NCBI RefSeq assembly: GCF_039872765.1
Contig: NZ_JBDPZC010000004.1
Coordinates: forward strand, 124,001 to 188,000
Length of the DNA: 64,000 nucleotides
Reading direction: 5' to 3'
From: Roseateles_B flavus
GTDB lineage: Bacteria > Pseudomonadota > Gammaproteobacteria > Burkholderiales > Burkholderiaceae_C
Shown here: positions 1 to 8,076 of the stretch, piece after piece
Layout of the letters: the number at the start of each line of letters is the position of its first letter
How positions within the stretch are numbered: position 1 is the stretch's first letter
Program-made: the position numbers and the translations under genes
Notes under the pieces: model-generated
Database searches by the model: none
Told to the model about the DNA's origin: nothing
Seen by the model: the letters and a program-made list of their open reading frames with translations, nothing else

Positions 1-1509
1 GGCCTTGGACACCACGAAATGCTGGTCCGCGCAGGCGGCCACCTGGGGCAGGTGGGTGACGGCCAGCACCTGGCGGTCGCGCCCCAGCTGCTTCATCAGG
101 CGGCCCACGGTCTCGGCCACAGCGCCGCCCACGCCGGCATCGATTTCGTCAAAGATCAGCGTGCCCGCGCCGCCGCTGTGCTGGCAGGTGGTCACGGCAA
201 TGGCCAGGGCGATGCGCGAGAGCTCGCCGCCCGAGGCCACCTTGGCCAGCGGGCGCGGCGTGCTGCCGGCATGGCCCGCCACGAGGAACTCGGCGGACTC
301 CAGCCCGAAGCTCTGCGGATCGACCTGAGGCAGCAGGGCGATCTCGAAGGCGCCGCCGGCCATGCCCAGCTGCTGCATGGCCTGGGTGACGGCCGCGGCC
401 AGCTTGGGCGCAGCGGCCTTGCGTGTCTTGCTCAGCGCAGCGGCCTGGGCGTCGTAGGCCTTGCGGGCGGCGGCCAGCTGGCGCTCCAGGGCATCGAGGT
501 CGGTCGCGGCGTCCAGGCGGGCCAGCTCGTCCTTCCATTCCCGCTGCAGGGCGGGCAGCTCGGCGGGCTGGCGGCGGTAGCGGCGCGCCAGCTGCACCCA
601 GGCCGAGAGGCGCTCGTCCAGCTGCTGCAGACGTTCGGGCTCCAGCTCGGCGCCATGCAGATAGGTGCTGAGGGTATGGGCGGCGTCCTGCAGCTGGGCC
701 TGTGCGCCCTGCAGGGCCTCGACGGCCGGGGCCAGGCTGGCGTCATAGCTCAGCACGTCCTGCAGACCGTCCAGAGCCTGCTGGGTGAGGGACTCCGCAT
801 TGATCTCTGCCTCGCCCAGGGCCTCCAGGGCCTGACGGGCGGCGTCCATCAGCGACTGCGAATGCGAGAGCCGCTGGTGCTCGCCGTTGAGGCCGTCCCA
901 TTCGTCCTCGCCGGGCGCCAGGCGCTCGATCTCGCCCAGCTGCCAGCTCAGGCGCTCGTGCTCGCTGGACAACTGGGCCTGCTGGCTGCGGGCGGTCTCC
1001 AGGGCCTCGTGGGCCTGGCGCCAGGCGGCGTAGGCCTGGGCCACGGCGCGGGTGTCGGCCTGGGCGTAGCCGTCCAGCAGCTCGCGCACGGACGCCGCAC
1101 GGGTCAGGCCTTGCCAGGCGTGCTGGCCGTGGATGTCCAGCAGGTGGTCGGCCAGCTCGCGCAGCTGCGCCACAGTGGCGCTGCTGCCGTTGATCCAGGC
1201 GCGGCTCTTGCCCTGGGCGTCGATCACGCGGCGCAGCAGCAGGGTGTCGGACTCCGGCTCGAAGCCGCCTTCCTCCAGCCAGGCCATCAGCGTGGCGGGG
1301 CGGTCGAACTCGGCGCTGATCTCGGCGCGTGCGGCACCTTCACGCACCACACCGGCATCACCGCGCTGGCCCAGGGCCAGCTGCAGCGCATCAATGAGGA
1401 TGGACTTGCCGGCGCCGGTCTCCCCGGTCAGGGCGGCGAAGCCGGTGCCGAAGTCCAGCTCCAGCGCGGGCACGATCACGAAATCTCGAAGGCTCAGGCG
1501 GCGCAGCAT
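1..1509 (-). CDS. recN: DNA repair protein RecN (3' end cut by window edge)
   Basis: RecN is an SMC-like ATPase of recombinational double-strand-break repair, acting in the cytoplasm on DNA ends. Translating the minus strand from the ATG at 1509 gives 503 codons without a stop, opening with MLRRLSLRDFVIVPALEL. A Walker A motif GETGAGKS lies near residue 34. A long central Glu/Gln/Ala-rich coiled-coil region follows. Towards the end come the ABC signature region (ASGGELSRIALA) and the Walker B stretch LIFDEIDAGVGG. The family is about 550-560 residues, so roughly 50 C-terminal residues lie beyond the left edge. nadK lies 56 bp upstream on the same strand and the two are probably co-transcribed. 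Confidence 0.95.
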   Translation of the reverse strand, partial: MLRRLSLRDFVIVPALELDFGTGFAALTGETGAGKSILIDALQLALGQRGDAGVVREGAARAEISAEFDRPATLMAWLEEGGFEPESDTLLLRRVIDAQGKSRAWINGSSATVAQLRELADHLLDIHGQHAWQGLTRAASVRELLDGYAQADTRAVAQAYAAWRQAHEALETARSQQAQLSSEHERLSWQLGEIERLAPGEDEWDGLNGEHQRLSHSQSLMDAARQALEALGEAEINAESLTQQALDGLQDVLSYDASLAPAVEALQGAQAQLQDAAHTLSTYLHGAELEPERLQQLDERLSAWVQLARRYRRQPAELPALQREWKDELARLDAATDLDALERQLAAARKAYDAQAAALSKTRKAAAPKLAAAVTQAMQQLGMAGGAFEIALLPQVDPQSFGLESAEFLVAGHAGSTPRPLAKVASGGELSRIALAIAVTTCQHSGGAGTLIFDEIDAGVGGAVAETVGRLMKQLGRDRQVLAVTHLPQVAACADQHFVVSKA

Positions 1510-1519
1510 CGGGCGGGCT

Positions 1520-1550
1520 CAGTCGGTGGTGTCAGTCGGGGTGTCAGTCA
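1520..1550. repeat. short imperfect tandem repeat between nadK and recN
   Basis: The word CAGTCGG(T)GGTGT is present twice, followed by a partial third copy (CAGTCA), in the spacer just before recN. It is probably replication slippage; no function is evident. Confidence 0.4.
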
Positions 1551-1565
1551 ATGAGGGAAGGGCGT

Positions 1566-2441
1566 TCAGCTCACGCCCTCGTACCAGCGCAGCTTGCGGC
1601 GCAGCGTGGCGTAGTAGCTCCAGCCCTTGGGGTGCAGGAAGGACACCTTGTGCGCCGAGCGCCGCACCGTGATGCGGTCGCCGTGCAGCAGGCTGGCGAG
1701 GCTTTGCATGTCGAAGTTCACGCTGGCGTCGCGGCCGGCCACGATCTCCAGGCTCACCTCGCCCAGGTCCGGCAGCACGATGGGCCGGTTGGAGAGCGTG
1801 TGCGAGGCGATGGGTACCAGCACCCAGCCGGCGATGCTGGGGTGCAGGATGGGGCCGCCGGCCGAGAGCGAGTAGGCCGTGGAGCCCGTGGGCGAGGCCA
1901 CGATGACGCCGTCCGCCCGCATATTGGCCACGAACTCGTCGCCCACGTCCACCCTCAGCTCGACCATGGAGGCCGTGGCGCCGCGGCTCACCACCACGTC
2001 GTTGAGGGCCACGCCTTCGAAGATGATGGCGTTGTCCCGCCAGACCTCGCCTTCCAGCATGGCGCGCTGCTCGGCGTCGTAGTCGCCGGCCAGGATGGGG
2101 GAGAGCGCCTCGCGGAAGTGCTCGATGGAGATGTCGGTGATGAAGCCCAGGCGGCCCTGGTTGATGCCCACCAGCGGCGTGCCGTGGCGGGCCATCTCGC
2201 GGGCGAAGCCCAGCATGGTGCCGTCGCCCCCGACCACGATGGCCAGATCGCAGCGCTGGCCGAGTTCGTCGTTGTCCAGCGCGTCATAGGCGGTGATCCC
2301 CGTGTTGAGCGCCGTGTCGCGCTCCAGGGAAACCTCCAGGCCTTGACTGGCCACAAATTGGGCAATCTCCTCCAGGACCGGCCGGATGCCGCGTGCCTGG
2401 TGCTTGCCCACAATCGCCACATGTTGGAATCGTTTGGCCAT
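1566..2441 (-). CDS. nadK: NAD kinase
   Basis: Phosphorylates NAD to NADP with ATP or polyphosphate in the cytoplasm. The 291-residue length is normal for the family. The diagnostic nucleotide motif VVGGDGTMLG is near residue 70 and the conserved ALNDVVVSRG segment is about 90 residues later. The SPTGSTAYSLSAGGP motif is present. I chose the start at MAKRFQHVAIVGK, as in Burkholderiales homologues; an upstream in-frame ATG at 2501 would add 20 non-conserved residues overlapping the hrcA promoter. The gene is divergent from hrcA across about 60 bp and precedes recN on the same strand. Confidence 0.96.
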   Translation of the reverse strand: MAKRFQHVAIVGKHQARGIRPVLEEIAQFVASQGLEVSLERDTALNTGITAYDALDNDELGQRCDLAIVVGGDGTMLGFAREMARHGTPLVGINQGRLGFITDISIEHFREALSPILAGDYDAEQRAMLEGEVWRDNAIIFEGVALNDVVVSRGATASMVELRVDVGDEFVANMRADGVIVASPTGSTAYSLSAGGPILHPSIAGWVLVPIASHTLSNRPIVLPDLGEVSLEIVAGRDASVNFDMQSLASLLHGDRITVRRSAHKVSFLHPKGWSYYATLRRKLRWYEGVS

Positions 2442-2509
2442 GCGCAGAATTACACCACAGGGCTCCCGGGCCGAATGACGGGTTCGCCCATGTCCGTACA
2501 ATGAAAACC

Positions 2510-3526
2510 ATGCTCGACGAGCGATCCAAATCCCTGCTGAAAACCCTGGTCGAACGCTATATCGCGGACGGCCAGCCCGTGGGCTCCCGCACCCTGTCCA
2601 AGGCTTCGGGGCTGGAGCTGTCTCCGGCCACCATCCGCAATGTGATGGCGGACCTGGAAGAGCTGGGCCTCATCGCCAGCCCCCACACCAGCGCCGGGCG
2701 CATCCCCACGCCGCGCGGCTACCGCCTGTTCGTGGACACCATGCTCACGGCCAACCCCGGCCTGCTGGGCGCCGAGCCCATCGCCCTGGACGCCCACCTG
2801 CAACCCGACCAGCCCCAGCGCGTGATCACCAGCGCCGCCCAGCTGCTGTCCAATCTGTCCAGCTTCGTGGGCGTGGTGACCGCGCCGCGCAAGCCCAGCG
2901 TCTTTCACCACATCGAGTTCCTGAGGCTGGGCGAGCGCCGCGTGCTGGTCATCATGGTCTCCCCGGACGGCGACGTGCAGAATCGCGTGATTTTCACCGC
3001 CCAGGACCACAACCAGGGTGAGCTGGCCGAGGCCAGCAACCGCCTGAACGCGCAATACGCCGGCCTCAGTCTGGAGGCGGTGCGCGAGAAGCTCAAGACC
3101 GAGGTCGACGCCTTGCGCGGGGAGATCGCCCTCCTGATGAACGCGGCCGTGCAGGTCGGCACCGAGGCCAGCGCCCAGGAGGAGCAGGTCATCATCAGCG
3201 GCGAGCGCAACCTGCTGACCGTGCAGGATTTCAGCCAGGACATGAACAGCCTGCGTCGCCTCTTCGACCTCTTCGAGCAGAAGACCCAGCTGATGCGCCT
3301 GCTGGATGGTTCCAGCCGCGCCGAGGGCGTGCGCATCTTCATCGGCGGCGAGAGCCAGGTCGTGCCTTACGAGGAGCTCTCCATCGTGTCCGCGCCTTAC
3401 GAGGTCGACGGCCAGGTGGTGGGCACCCTGGGCGTGATCGGCCCCACCCGCATGGCCTACGACCGCATGATCCAGATCGTGGACATCACCTCGCGCATGG
3501 TGTCCAACGCCTTGTCTCAGAAGTAG
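2510..3526 (+). CDS. hrcA: Heat-inducible transcription repressor HrcA
   Basis: HrcA represses class I heat-shock genes (groESL, dnaK) by binding CIRCE operators, in balance with GroEL. The 338-residue protein begins MLDERSKSLLKTLVERYIAD, the usual start of betaproteobacterial HrcA. The N-terminal winged-helix segment (GSRTLSKASGLELSPATIRN) and the C-terminal GAF-like domain ending DITSRMVSNALSQK are both complete. A second ATG nine bases upstream (2501, MKTMLDER) is the alternative start. I see no CIRCE inverted repeat in the 60-bp nadK/hrcA spacer, so autoregulation is not shown here. Confidence 0.95.
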   Translation: MLDERSKSLLKTLVERYIADGQPVGSRTLSKASGLELSPATIRNVMADLEELGLIASPHTSAGRIPTPRGYRLFVDTMLTANPGLLGAEPIALDAHLQPDQPQRVITSAAQLLSNLSSFVGVVTAPRKPSVFHHIEFLRLGERRVLVIMVSPDGDVQNRVIFTAQDHNQGELAEASNRLNAQYAGLSLEAVREKLKTEVDALRGEIALLMNAAVQVGTEASAQEEQVIISGERNLLTVQDFSQDMNSLRRLFDLFEQKTQLMRLLDGSSRAEGVRIFIGGESQVVPYEELSIVSAPYEVDGQVVGTLGVIGPTRMAYDRMIQIVDITSRMVSNALSQK

Positions 3527-3614
3527 CCGGGCCTTCGAAATCCACCCCGTACAATCCGCGCTCCCGGCTCCCCGCCGGGTTGTCTGAAGGCGCCTCCCGG
3601 CGCTGAAAACACGG

Positions 3615-3691
3615 GGGCCGTTAGCTCAGTTGGTTAGAGCAGAGGACTCATAATCCTTTGGTCACAGGTTCAAGTCCTGTACGGCCTACCA
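3615..3691 (+). tRNA. tRNA-Met (CAT anticodon; possibly tRNA-Ile2)
   Basis: A 77-nt cloverleaf can be folded by hand. Its acceptor is GGGCCGT/ACGGCCT with a G:U closing pair, and the D stem is GCTC/GAGC. The anticodon loop is CTCATAA, with the CAT anticodon flanked by GAGGA/TCCTT. The T arm is ACAGG-TTCAAGT-CCTGT, and CCA is encoded. A CAT anticodon can be elongator Met or lysidine-modified Ile2; I lean to Met, and the initiator is excluded by the loop and stem context. A possible -10 (TACAAT) lies at 3550-3555. Confidence 0.93.
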
Positions 3692-4406
3692 ATATCCATC
3701 GGGGTTCTCTCGATTTTTGGATTCCTCGGAAGCAGTTGGGAGCTGTCTACGCGGCGTAGACAGCGTGCGCTCGTTTCTGCATCGGAAAGCGGAGCGCCTT
3801 CCGTAGGGGGCTGCAGCGGTATGCGTATGCGCATATATGTTGTTGATTTATTCAGAGAAATTGTCCGCTAGTGGCCAGCATCGGCCGTAGTGACCCGGCA
3901 ATTCCTGCGCCCAAGCCTGAGCGCCAAATCCGACTTGCACGGGAAGTCGCCGCCCTTGGACACAGCTGATGCCATTGCCGAATTCCGGAACGCCTGAGAG
4001 CCCTCCCGTTTTCTGAAAGCGGGCGACCCGCGCCCGGCGACGCGAGGCGCGGCGGGCGTCATACCGATTGTGCGGTGGCGCACTGTCAGGGGCTCCGGTC
4101 ATTGGCAGGATCGGCGCCATGACAGCCCGCTACCCAGATGAACTGCACGCGACGGGCGCTCCACCGGATAACCCTGGCCATCCGAACCTCAGCGCTCCCG
4201 CGCAGGTGGCGCGCATGGGAACACGCCGGCATCGAGGCGAGGCCGCGGTAGCGACAGGGCGTTTGGGAACGCCAGTTGCCGGTCGGCGGTGAGGACAACG
4301 TTGGCGAAGCTCTACAGCCTCGTTCCCACCACGGAAACCAACGCGGCAGCGCCTCCGGACCAGATGCCGCGCCTGCACCTTGCCATCTTCCACGGAGGAG
4401 CCTTCC
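3692..4406. other. gene-poor stretch after the tRNA
   Basis: About 700 bp without a convincing gene. Open frames of 70-144 codons occur on both strands, but none has a ribosome site, recognisable motifs or believable composition. The first 150 bp are less GC-rich than the surroundings. The stretch holds a perfect 11-bp inverted repeat (3742-3764) and a small palindrome TATGCGCATA (3826-3835). It sits directly 3' of a tRNA and in front of two pseudogenes. That is consistent with a decayed accessory insertion, although no integrase or attachment-site duplicate was found. Confidence 0.5.
3742..3764. repeat. perfect 11-bp inverted repeat (palindrome) downstream of tRNA
   Basis: GCTGTCTACGC and its exact reverse complement GCGTAGACAGC are separated by a single G, giving a 23-bp odd palindrome. 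The shape fits a dimeric regulator operator or a recombinase site better than a terminator: there is no loop and no T-run. No adjacent gene was identified as its target. Confidence 0.6.
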
Positions 4407-4625
4407 ATGGTTACCTGCTGCCCCGCCCGCATCGCCCGTCCGATTCCCTACCTGGGTGACGACGGACGCCGCCGTGTCATTCCCTGCGGCCCTTGCCTGG
4501 TCGAGCCTCTGCCCGGCCACCGGGTTTCCATCATCTGGGGCGCCAGCGGCCAGCGCTGCACCGACCTGCGCTCAACAGACGTTCTGAACGCTCGTGCGGA
4601 CGGCTGCCTGATTCTGCTGAGGTGA
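4407..4625 (+). CDS. small hypothetical protein (72 aa)
   Basis: Not recognised. The ATG at 4407 is preceded by a strong ribosome-binding site (GGAGGAG, 4394-4400) at normal spacing, the best argument that it is real. The predicted product has four cysteines, including a TCC near the start and a CGPC pair-like motif. It has an aromatic/hydrophobic VSIIWG core and a hydrophobic LILLR end, and no signal peptide. The frame continues upstream to an earlier ATG (4380), but the ribosome site favours 4407. It lies alone between the tRNA-proximal gap and a lipid-enzyme pseudogene. Confidence 0.5.
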   Translation: MVTCCPARIARPIPYLGDDGRRRVIPCGPCLVEPLPGHRVSIIWGASGQRCTDLRSTDVLNARADGCLILLR

Positions 4626-4659
4626 ATCCAGGCTTCAGACGGATGCCAACGGCGGGCCC

Positions 4660-5300
4660 ATGCTGGCCCAGCCCGACGCGAAGCCAGCCCTATCGCCCGC
4701 CCAAGGGGACGCCATAGACACGCCATCAAGCCCATCCTCGGCAAGGCCCGGCAAACTGGGCAGCCGGCCATCCGCCCTGCGAATCCTGGCCCGCCTGCTG
4801 CGGGACCTGCCTGTGCGTGCAGAAGTCAGGCAGCAAAGTGGACAGGCCCTGCGTGCAGGCTGCGGTGCCCCCATCTTTGCGCTGCTGCTGAAGGACACGG
4901 GACTGCTGCACCATCTGGTGACCACACGCCGTCCGCTGTCGCTGGTGGATGCGTACGTACTGGGTTCTCTTGATGTGGGCGGGGCCAGTATGTGGCGCTG
5001 ACGCTCAAGGCGCACTTCGAACGGCTGACGATCCCCTGGCGAGACCGGCGGGCGCTCTTTGTTGGAACAGGCGCAACGGCAGAAGCTCGATCCACCAACC
5101 GCTACGTCTTCCCCGATGGCGAGTTCGACTGCCTCAGCAACCTCCAGCTCGGCATGGAGCGTGCCGGATTCGAGATCCACGATGTCGAGGCCTTGCGACG
5201 CCACTACGCACTGACCCTGCGTCACTGGGTCGCCCGGCTCGAATCCCGGCGCGAGCTCGCCGTTCGGGAGGTCGGCGAGACCTCTACGGCCCGGCGCACG
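4660..5300 (+). pseudogene. decayed cyclopropane-fatty-acyl-phospholipid synthase-like methyltransferase
   Basis: Two pieces of one CFA-synthase-like protein lie in different frames. The first (4660-5001) carries the N-terminal helical part, including PSALRILARLLRD and SLVDAYVLGSLDVGG. The second (from about 4992, shifted frame) continues LKAHFERL and then jumps straight to the C-terminal signature RYVFPDGEFDCLSNLQLG. It goes on through AGFEIHDVEALRRHYALTL to RHWVARLE before running into unrelated sequence. The SAM-binding core (about 200 residues in the family) and the last 40 or so residues are missing. So there is a frameshift, a large internal deletion and a ruined 3' end. Intact enzymes methylate membrane unsaturated fatty acids in stationary phase or under stress. 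Confidence 0.75.
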
Positions 5301-5383
5301 ATGGGGCCGCCACTGCACCCCAGCCTTGAGCGCAGTGGCAGCTCAGCAGGGGCACGCCGGACGCCCGGAGCCGCCGCCGTGAC

Positions 5384-6094
5384 TCAGGGGCCGCCCGCCA
5401 CGGGCGAGGAGGGCGCAGCGGGCTGTCCGCAGCTCAGCCGCGCCCGCTTGGCGAGATACATGGCCGCATCGGCGCGCGCCAGCAGCGTGTCCAGGTCTGC
5501 TCCGTCCTCAGGGCATCGTGCGAAGCCCAGACTGGCAGACGTGGTGATTCGATGTGCCGCCAGCTGCATGGGCGCCGCAAAGACCGCTCCGAGTTTGGCG
5601 TCGAGCACGGAAAGCTGCTGAGCGTCTGCGATACCCGTCAGCAGGCAGGCGAACTCATCTCCACCCAGGCGGCTGACCAGATCACCTGCCCTGAGCACAT
5701 GCACCAGGCGCGCCGCCACGATACGCAACACATCATCTCCGGCGGCATGCCCGAGGCGGTCGTTGACCTGCTTGAAGTCGTCGATGTCCAACAGCAGGAC
5801 GGCGTGTCCGCCCGGGGTCTGGAGCGCCCGGGTCGCACGCTCCCGGAACGCCGCCCGGTTCAGGAGGCCCGTCAGGTCGTCATGTTCGGCACGGTGCTTG
5901 TGCCGCTGCTCTCTGCGCAGACCATCGCGGAGCTGCAGCTCCAGACGATCGCAGTGGCGCTCAAGGACCCGCAGGTGCTGATGCGCCTCCTCCAGCTGCC
6001 GACGCAGGGAAGCCTCGGCTCCAGCCTCGGGCGGGAGGACGCCATGGCCAGCGGCGCCGTTCATGATCTTGCCGGAGTTCGAATCGATCATCAT
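5384..6094 (-). CDS. diguanylate cyclase (GGDEF)
   Basis: Makes the second messenger c-di-GMP from two GTP. The 236-residue soluble protein begins at MMIDSNSGK. That start is chosen because GGAGGAG lies 5 nt upstream; longer readings run into the previous gene. Residues about 28-70 form an Arg/Glu/Leu-rich coiled coil. The GGDEF domain follows: DDLTGLLNR at 72-80, LLDIDDFKQVND around 101-112, and an intact GGDEF active site at 144-148. An RAGD product-inhibition I-site sits exactly five residues before it. There is no transmembrane segment or classical sensor domain. It is the third gene of a leftward unit, 37 bp after a Crp/Fnr gene, which suggests that regulator sets its expression. Confidence 0.93.
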   Translation of the reverse strand: MMIDSNSGKIMNGAAGHGVLPPEAGAEASLRRQLEEAHQHLRVLERHCDRLELQLRDGLRREQRHKHRAEHDDLTGLLNRAAFRERATRALQTPGGHAVLLLDIDDFKQVNDRLGHAAGDDVLRIVAARLVHVLRAGDLVSRLGGDEFACLLTGIADAQQLSVLDAKLGAVFAAPMQLAAHRITTSASLGFARCPEDGADLDTLLARADAAMYLAKRARLSCGQPAAPSSPVAGGP

Positions 6095-6131
6095 GCAGGC
6101 TCCTCCATCGAGTGGGCAAGCGGTACGAGGG

Positions 6132-6848
6132 TCACCCCTGGCGAGATCGTGCAGCGGGTGCAAAGCGCATGCCCTGTAGGTACATCTCACGGTCCTCCTC
6201 ATAGCAGCTGCAGGACGCCTCCTGCAGGCCCCAACGATCCAGGACATCAACGCGACCACGCTGGTACTGAATCAGGCCGGCATCCTGCAGGCTGCCGGCC
6301 GCGACGGTCACGCCCACGCGACGAACGCCCAGCAACTGCGCCAGCAGCTCGTGTGTTGCCTGGAAACCGCGGCCATCTACCCGATCCAGGACCATGAGCA
6401 GACACCTGGCGAGCCGTGCCCGAAGCGAGTGGAAATGCAAGCAGGCCGCCATCGTGACCGTCGCCCTCATCTGAACCATCAGGTAACGCGACAGCAAGCG
6501 CCGCAGCCCGGGGTTCTCCAGCAGGGCTCTGCGCAGGGCTGTAGCTGGCAGGCGCCAGGCCTCTCCCCCTTCCTGCACCACAGCTCCCACAAGGCAGACT
6601 GCTTGGCCCAGAAGCAGGTGAGCCCCGACGGCCCCTTCTGCTCCAACCATGCCCAGCTGCAGCGATGCGTGGCATTCGAGTCTTGTGACCAGGCAGATGC
6701 AGCCTTGCAGGGGGAAGTGGATGCCACTGCACCGCTGGTTCTGAAGCGTGATGTCCTGGCCGGTGCGCAGTTGGACCGATGATCCGATGGGAAGCAATCG
6801 GCTCAGTTCCTGGGTGGGCAGGTGATCGAGCAGGTGGTTTGCATGCAT
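6132..6848 (-). CDS. Crp/Fnr-family transcriptional regulator (first copy)
   Basis: A 238-residue cNMP-binding-fold regulator. The N-terminal beta-barrel (about 20-125) contains the family pattern HFPLQGCICLV and GAEGAVGAHLLLG. A dimerisation helix follows, then a C-terminal HTH (about 165-215, THELLAQLLGVRRVGVTVA). The tail has the SCSCYEED cysteine cluster typical of this subfamily. The canonical residues for cAMP or an FNR-type Fe-S cluster are not evident, so the ligand is unknown. I start at MHANHLLDHLPTQ, which aligns with the neighbouring paralogue; an ATG at 6902 would add 18 residues. It is about 64 bp downstream of that paralogue and probably in one operon with the diguanylate cyclase. 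Confidence 0.88.
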   Translation of the reverse strand: MHANHLLDHLPTQELSRLLPIGSSVQLRTGQDITLQNQRCSGIHFPLQGCICLVTRLECHASLQLGMVGAEGAVGAHLLLGQAVCLVGAVVQEGGEAWRLPATALRRALLENPGLRRLLSRYLMVQMRATVTMAACLHFHSLRARLARCLLMVLDRVDGRGFQATHELLAQLLGVRRVGVTVAAGSLQDAGLIQYQRGRVDVLDRWGLQEASCSCYEEDREMYLQGMRFAPAARSRQG

Positions 6849-6912
6849 GGCGCAGTGTGGTCCGAGTCGTGCAGCACCACTGTGCGCCAGCGCACGCATC
6901 ACCTGGGCGTCG

Positions 6913-7647
6913 CTAGTTCCGTCCGGGCGGGCGCGGAGCCAGAAGCCGATCGTATTCGCGCTTGACCACGGCGTAGCATTCGCAGCTCCGACCCTCCAGA
7001 CCTGGACGGTCGATCACCTTGATATGCCCTCGTGTGTACTCGATCAGGCCCTGCCGCTGCAGCTTCAGTGCCGCTTCCGTGACACCCTCCCGCCGAACAC
7101 CCAGCATGTTGGCGATCAGCTCCTGCGTCATCACGAGCTCGTCCCCGGGAATGCGATCCAGGCTCAGCAGGAGCCAGCGACACAGCTGCTGCTCCAGGAG
7201 GTGGTGCCGATTGCAGACAGCGGTCTGGGCCATCTGCGTCAGCAGCGCCTGGGTGTAGCGCAGCAGCAGATGCATGCCCTCCGCGTACCGGTTGAACTCG
7301 GTCTTCAGCGCTGCTGCCCTCAGCCGGTGGCACCCCCCAGCGCTCTGCACCACGGCACGGCTGGGCGTAGTCTCACCCCCCATGAAAATGGCGACGCCGA
7401 CCACGCCCTCGCATCCCACCACGGCGATCTCGGCCGATGCGCCATCCTCCATCACATAGAGCAAGGACACGATGGCGGTGGTGGGAAAGTACACGTGCGT
7501 CTGGGGGCGGCCGGACTCGTACAGGACTTGTCCCAGCTGAAGAGGGGTGTACTCCATCTGGGCGATCCAGCGCTCCTGCTCGCTGGGAGGAAGGGCGGCC
7601 AGCAGGTGATTCGCCAGTGGATCGCGGGGCTCTTGCGGTATCGCCAT
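6913..7647 (-). CDS. Crp/Fnr-family transcriptional regulator (second copy)
   Basis: A 244-residue paralogue of the following gene and the first of the three-gene unit. The start MAIPQEPRDPLANHLLAALP has AGGAG a few bases upstream. The cNMP-like barrel contains YFPTTAIVSLLYVMEDG and VVGCEGVVGVAIFMGG. The HTH (MTQELIANMLGVRREGVTEA) is complete, and the tail ends with the conserved CECYAVVKREYDRLL. Members of this subfamily in Burkholderiales are often near stress and membrane-lipid genes, as here. A near-perfect palindrome about 62 bp upstream is a candidate autoregulatory operator. Confidence 0.92.
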   Translation of the reverse strand: MAIPQEPRDPLANHLLAALPPSEQERWIAQMEYTPLQLGQVLYESGRPQTHVYFPTTAIVSLLYVMEDGASAEIAVVGCEGVVGVAIFMGGETTPSRAVVQSAGGCHRLRAAALKTEFNRYAEGMHLLLRYTQALLTQMAQTAVCNRHHLLEQQLCRWLLLSLDRIPGDELVMTQELIANMLGVRREGVTEAALKLQRQGLIEYTRGHIKVIDRPGLEGRSCECYAVVKREYDRLLAPRPPGRN

Positions 7648-8076
7648 GGCGGCTCCTGAATCGCATGGATAGATGGGGCGGACACCCTCGCGCTTCGGAG
7701 CGCCGGCGTATGTGCGCATGCGAACATAGCACCGCAGCGGGCGCTCATGTCCCTGACCCGCTGAGACCGCCAACACGGCAAGCGTCGTGCCCGCCTGGTC
7801 TGCGACGCATGCCGCAAAGCCTCGATGCCTTGGGCTCCGGCATGTCGCATGGCATCGCCCGCCAGCACCAGGGGGCTCGGTTCGGTGCCACACCCAGGCG
7901 CCAGCGATCAGCGGGGCGCCGGCCCCTTGGTGCGGTGTCGAACAGACAGAACACGGCGGTATCCGCAGGCTGGGCGTTCGACAGCGGCAAGCGCTGCTGC
8001 CTGCACCTCCTCCTGCTCATGCGACATCCCCTCCCTCCCGCCCCTTCGACCTGCAGGTCTGCAAGCGCGCCCCGCC
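7648..8076. other. intergenic region between divergent Crp/Fnr unit and fatty acid hydroxylase remnant
   Basis: About 430 bp between divergent transcription units. It holds the Crp/Fnr ribosome site and the palindrome at 7709-7728. Apparent open frames on both strands have no ribosome site or recognisable motifs. The only clear regulatory feature is the palindrome. Confidence 0.5.
7709..7728. promoter_or_regulatory. candidate Crp/Fnr-type operator (20-bp imperfect palindrome)
   Basis: TATGTGCGCATGCGAACATA is palindromic apart from one mismatched pair, with TATGT/ACATA arms. It lies 62 bp before the first Crp/Fnr start codon, where an autoregulated promoter would be expected. It does not match the strict CRP (TGTGA-N6-TCACA) or FNR (TTGAT-N4-ATCAA) consensus, so assignment to this regulator is inference. 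Confidence 0.4.

Noticed and set aside
19..1554. A 511-codon open frame on the plus strand opposite recN
   Set aside because: It is the antisense shadow of recN, rich in Gly/Leu/Gln as expected from GC-rich complement; RecN motifs are clear on the other strand.
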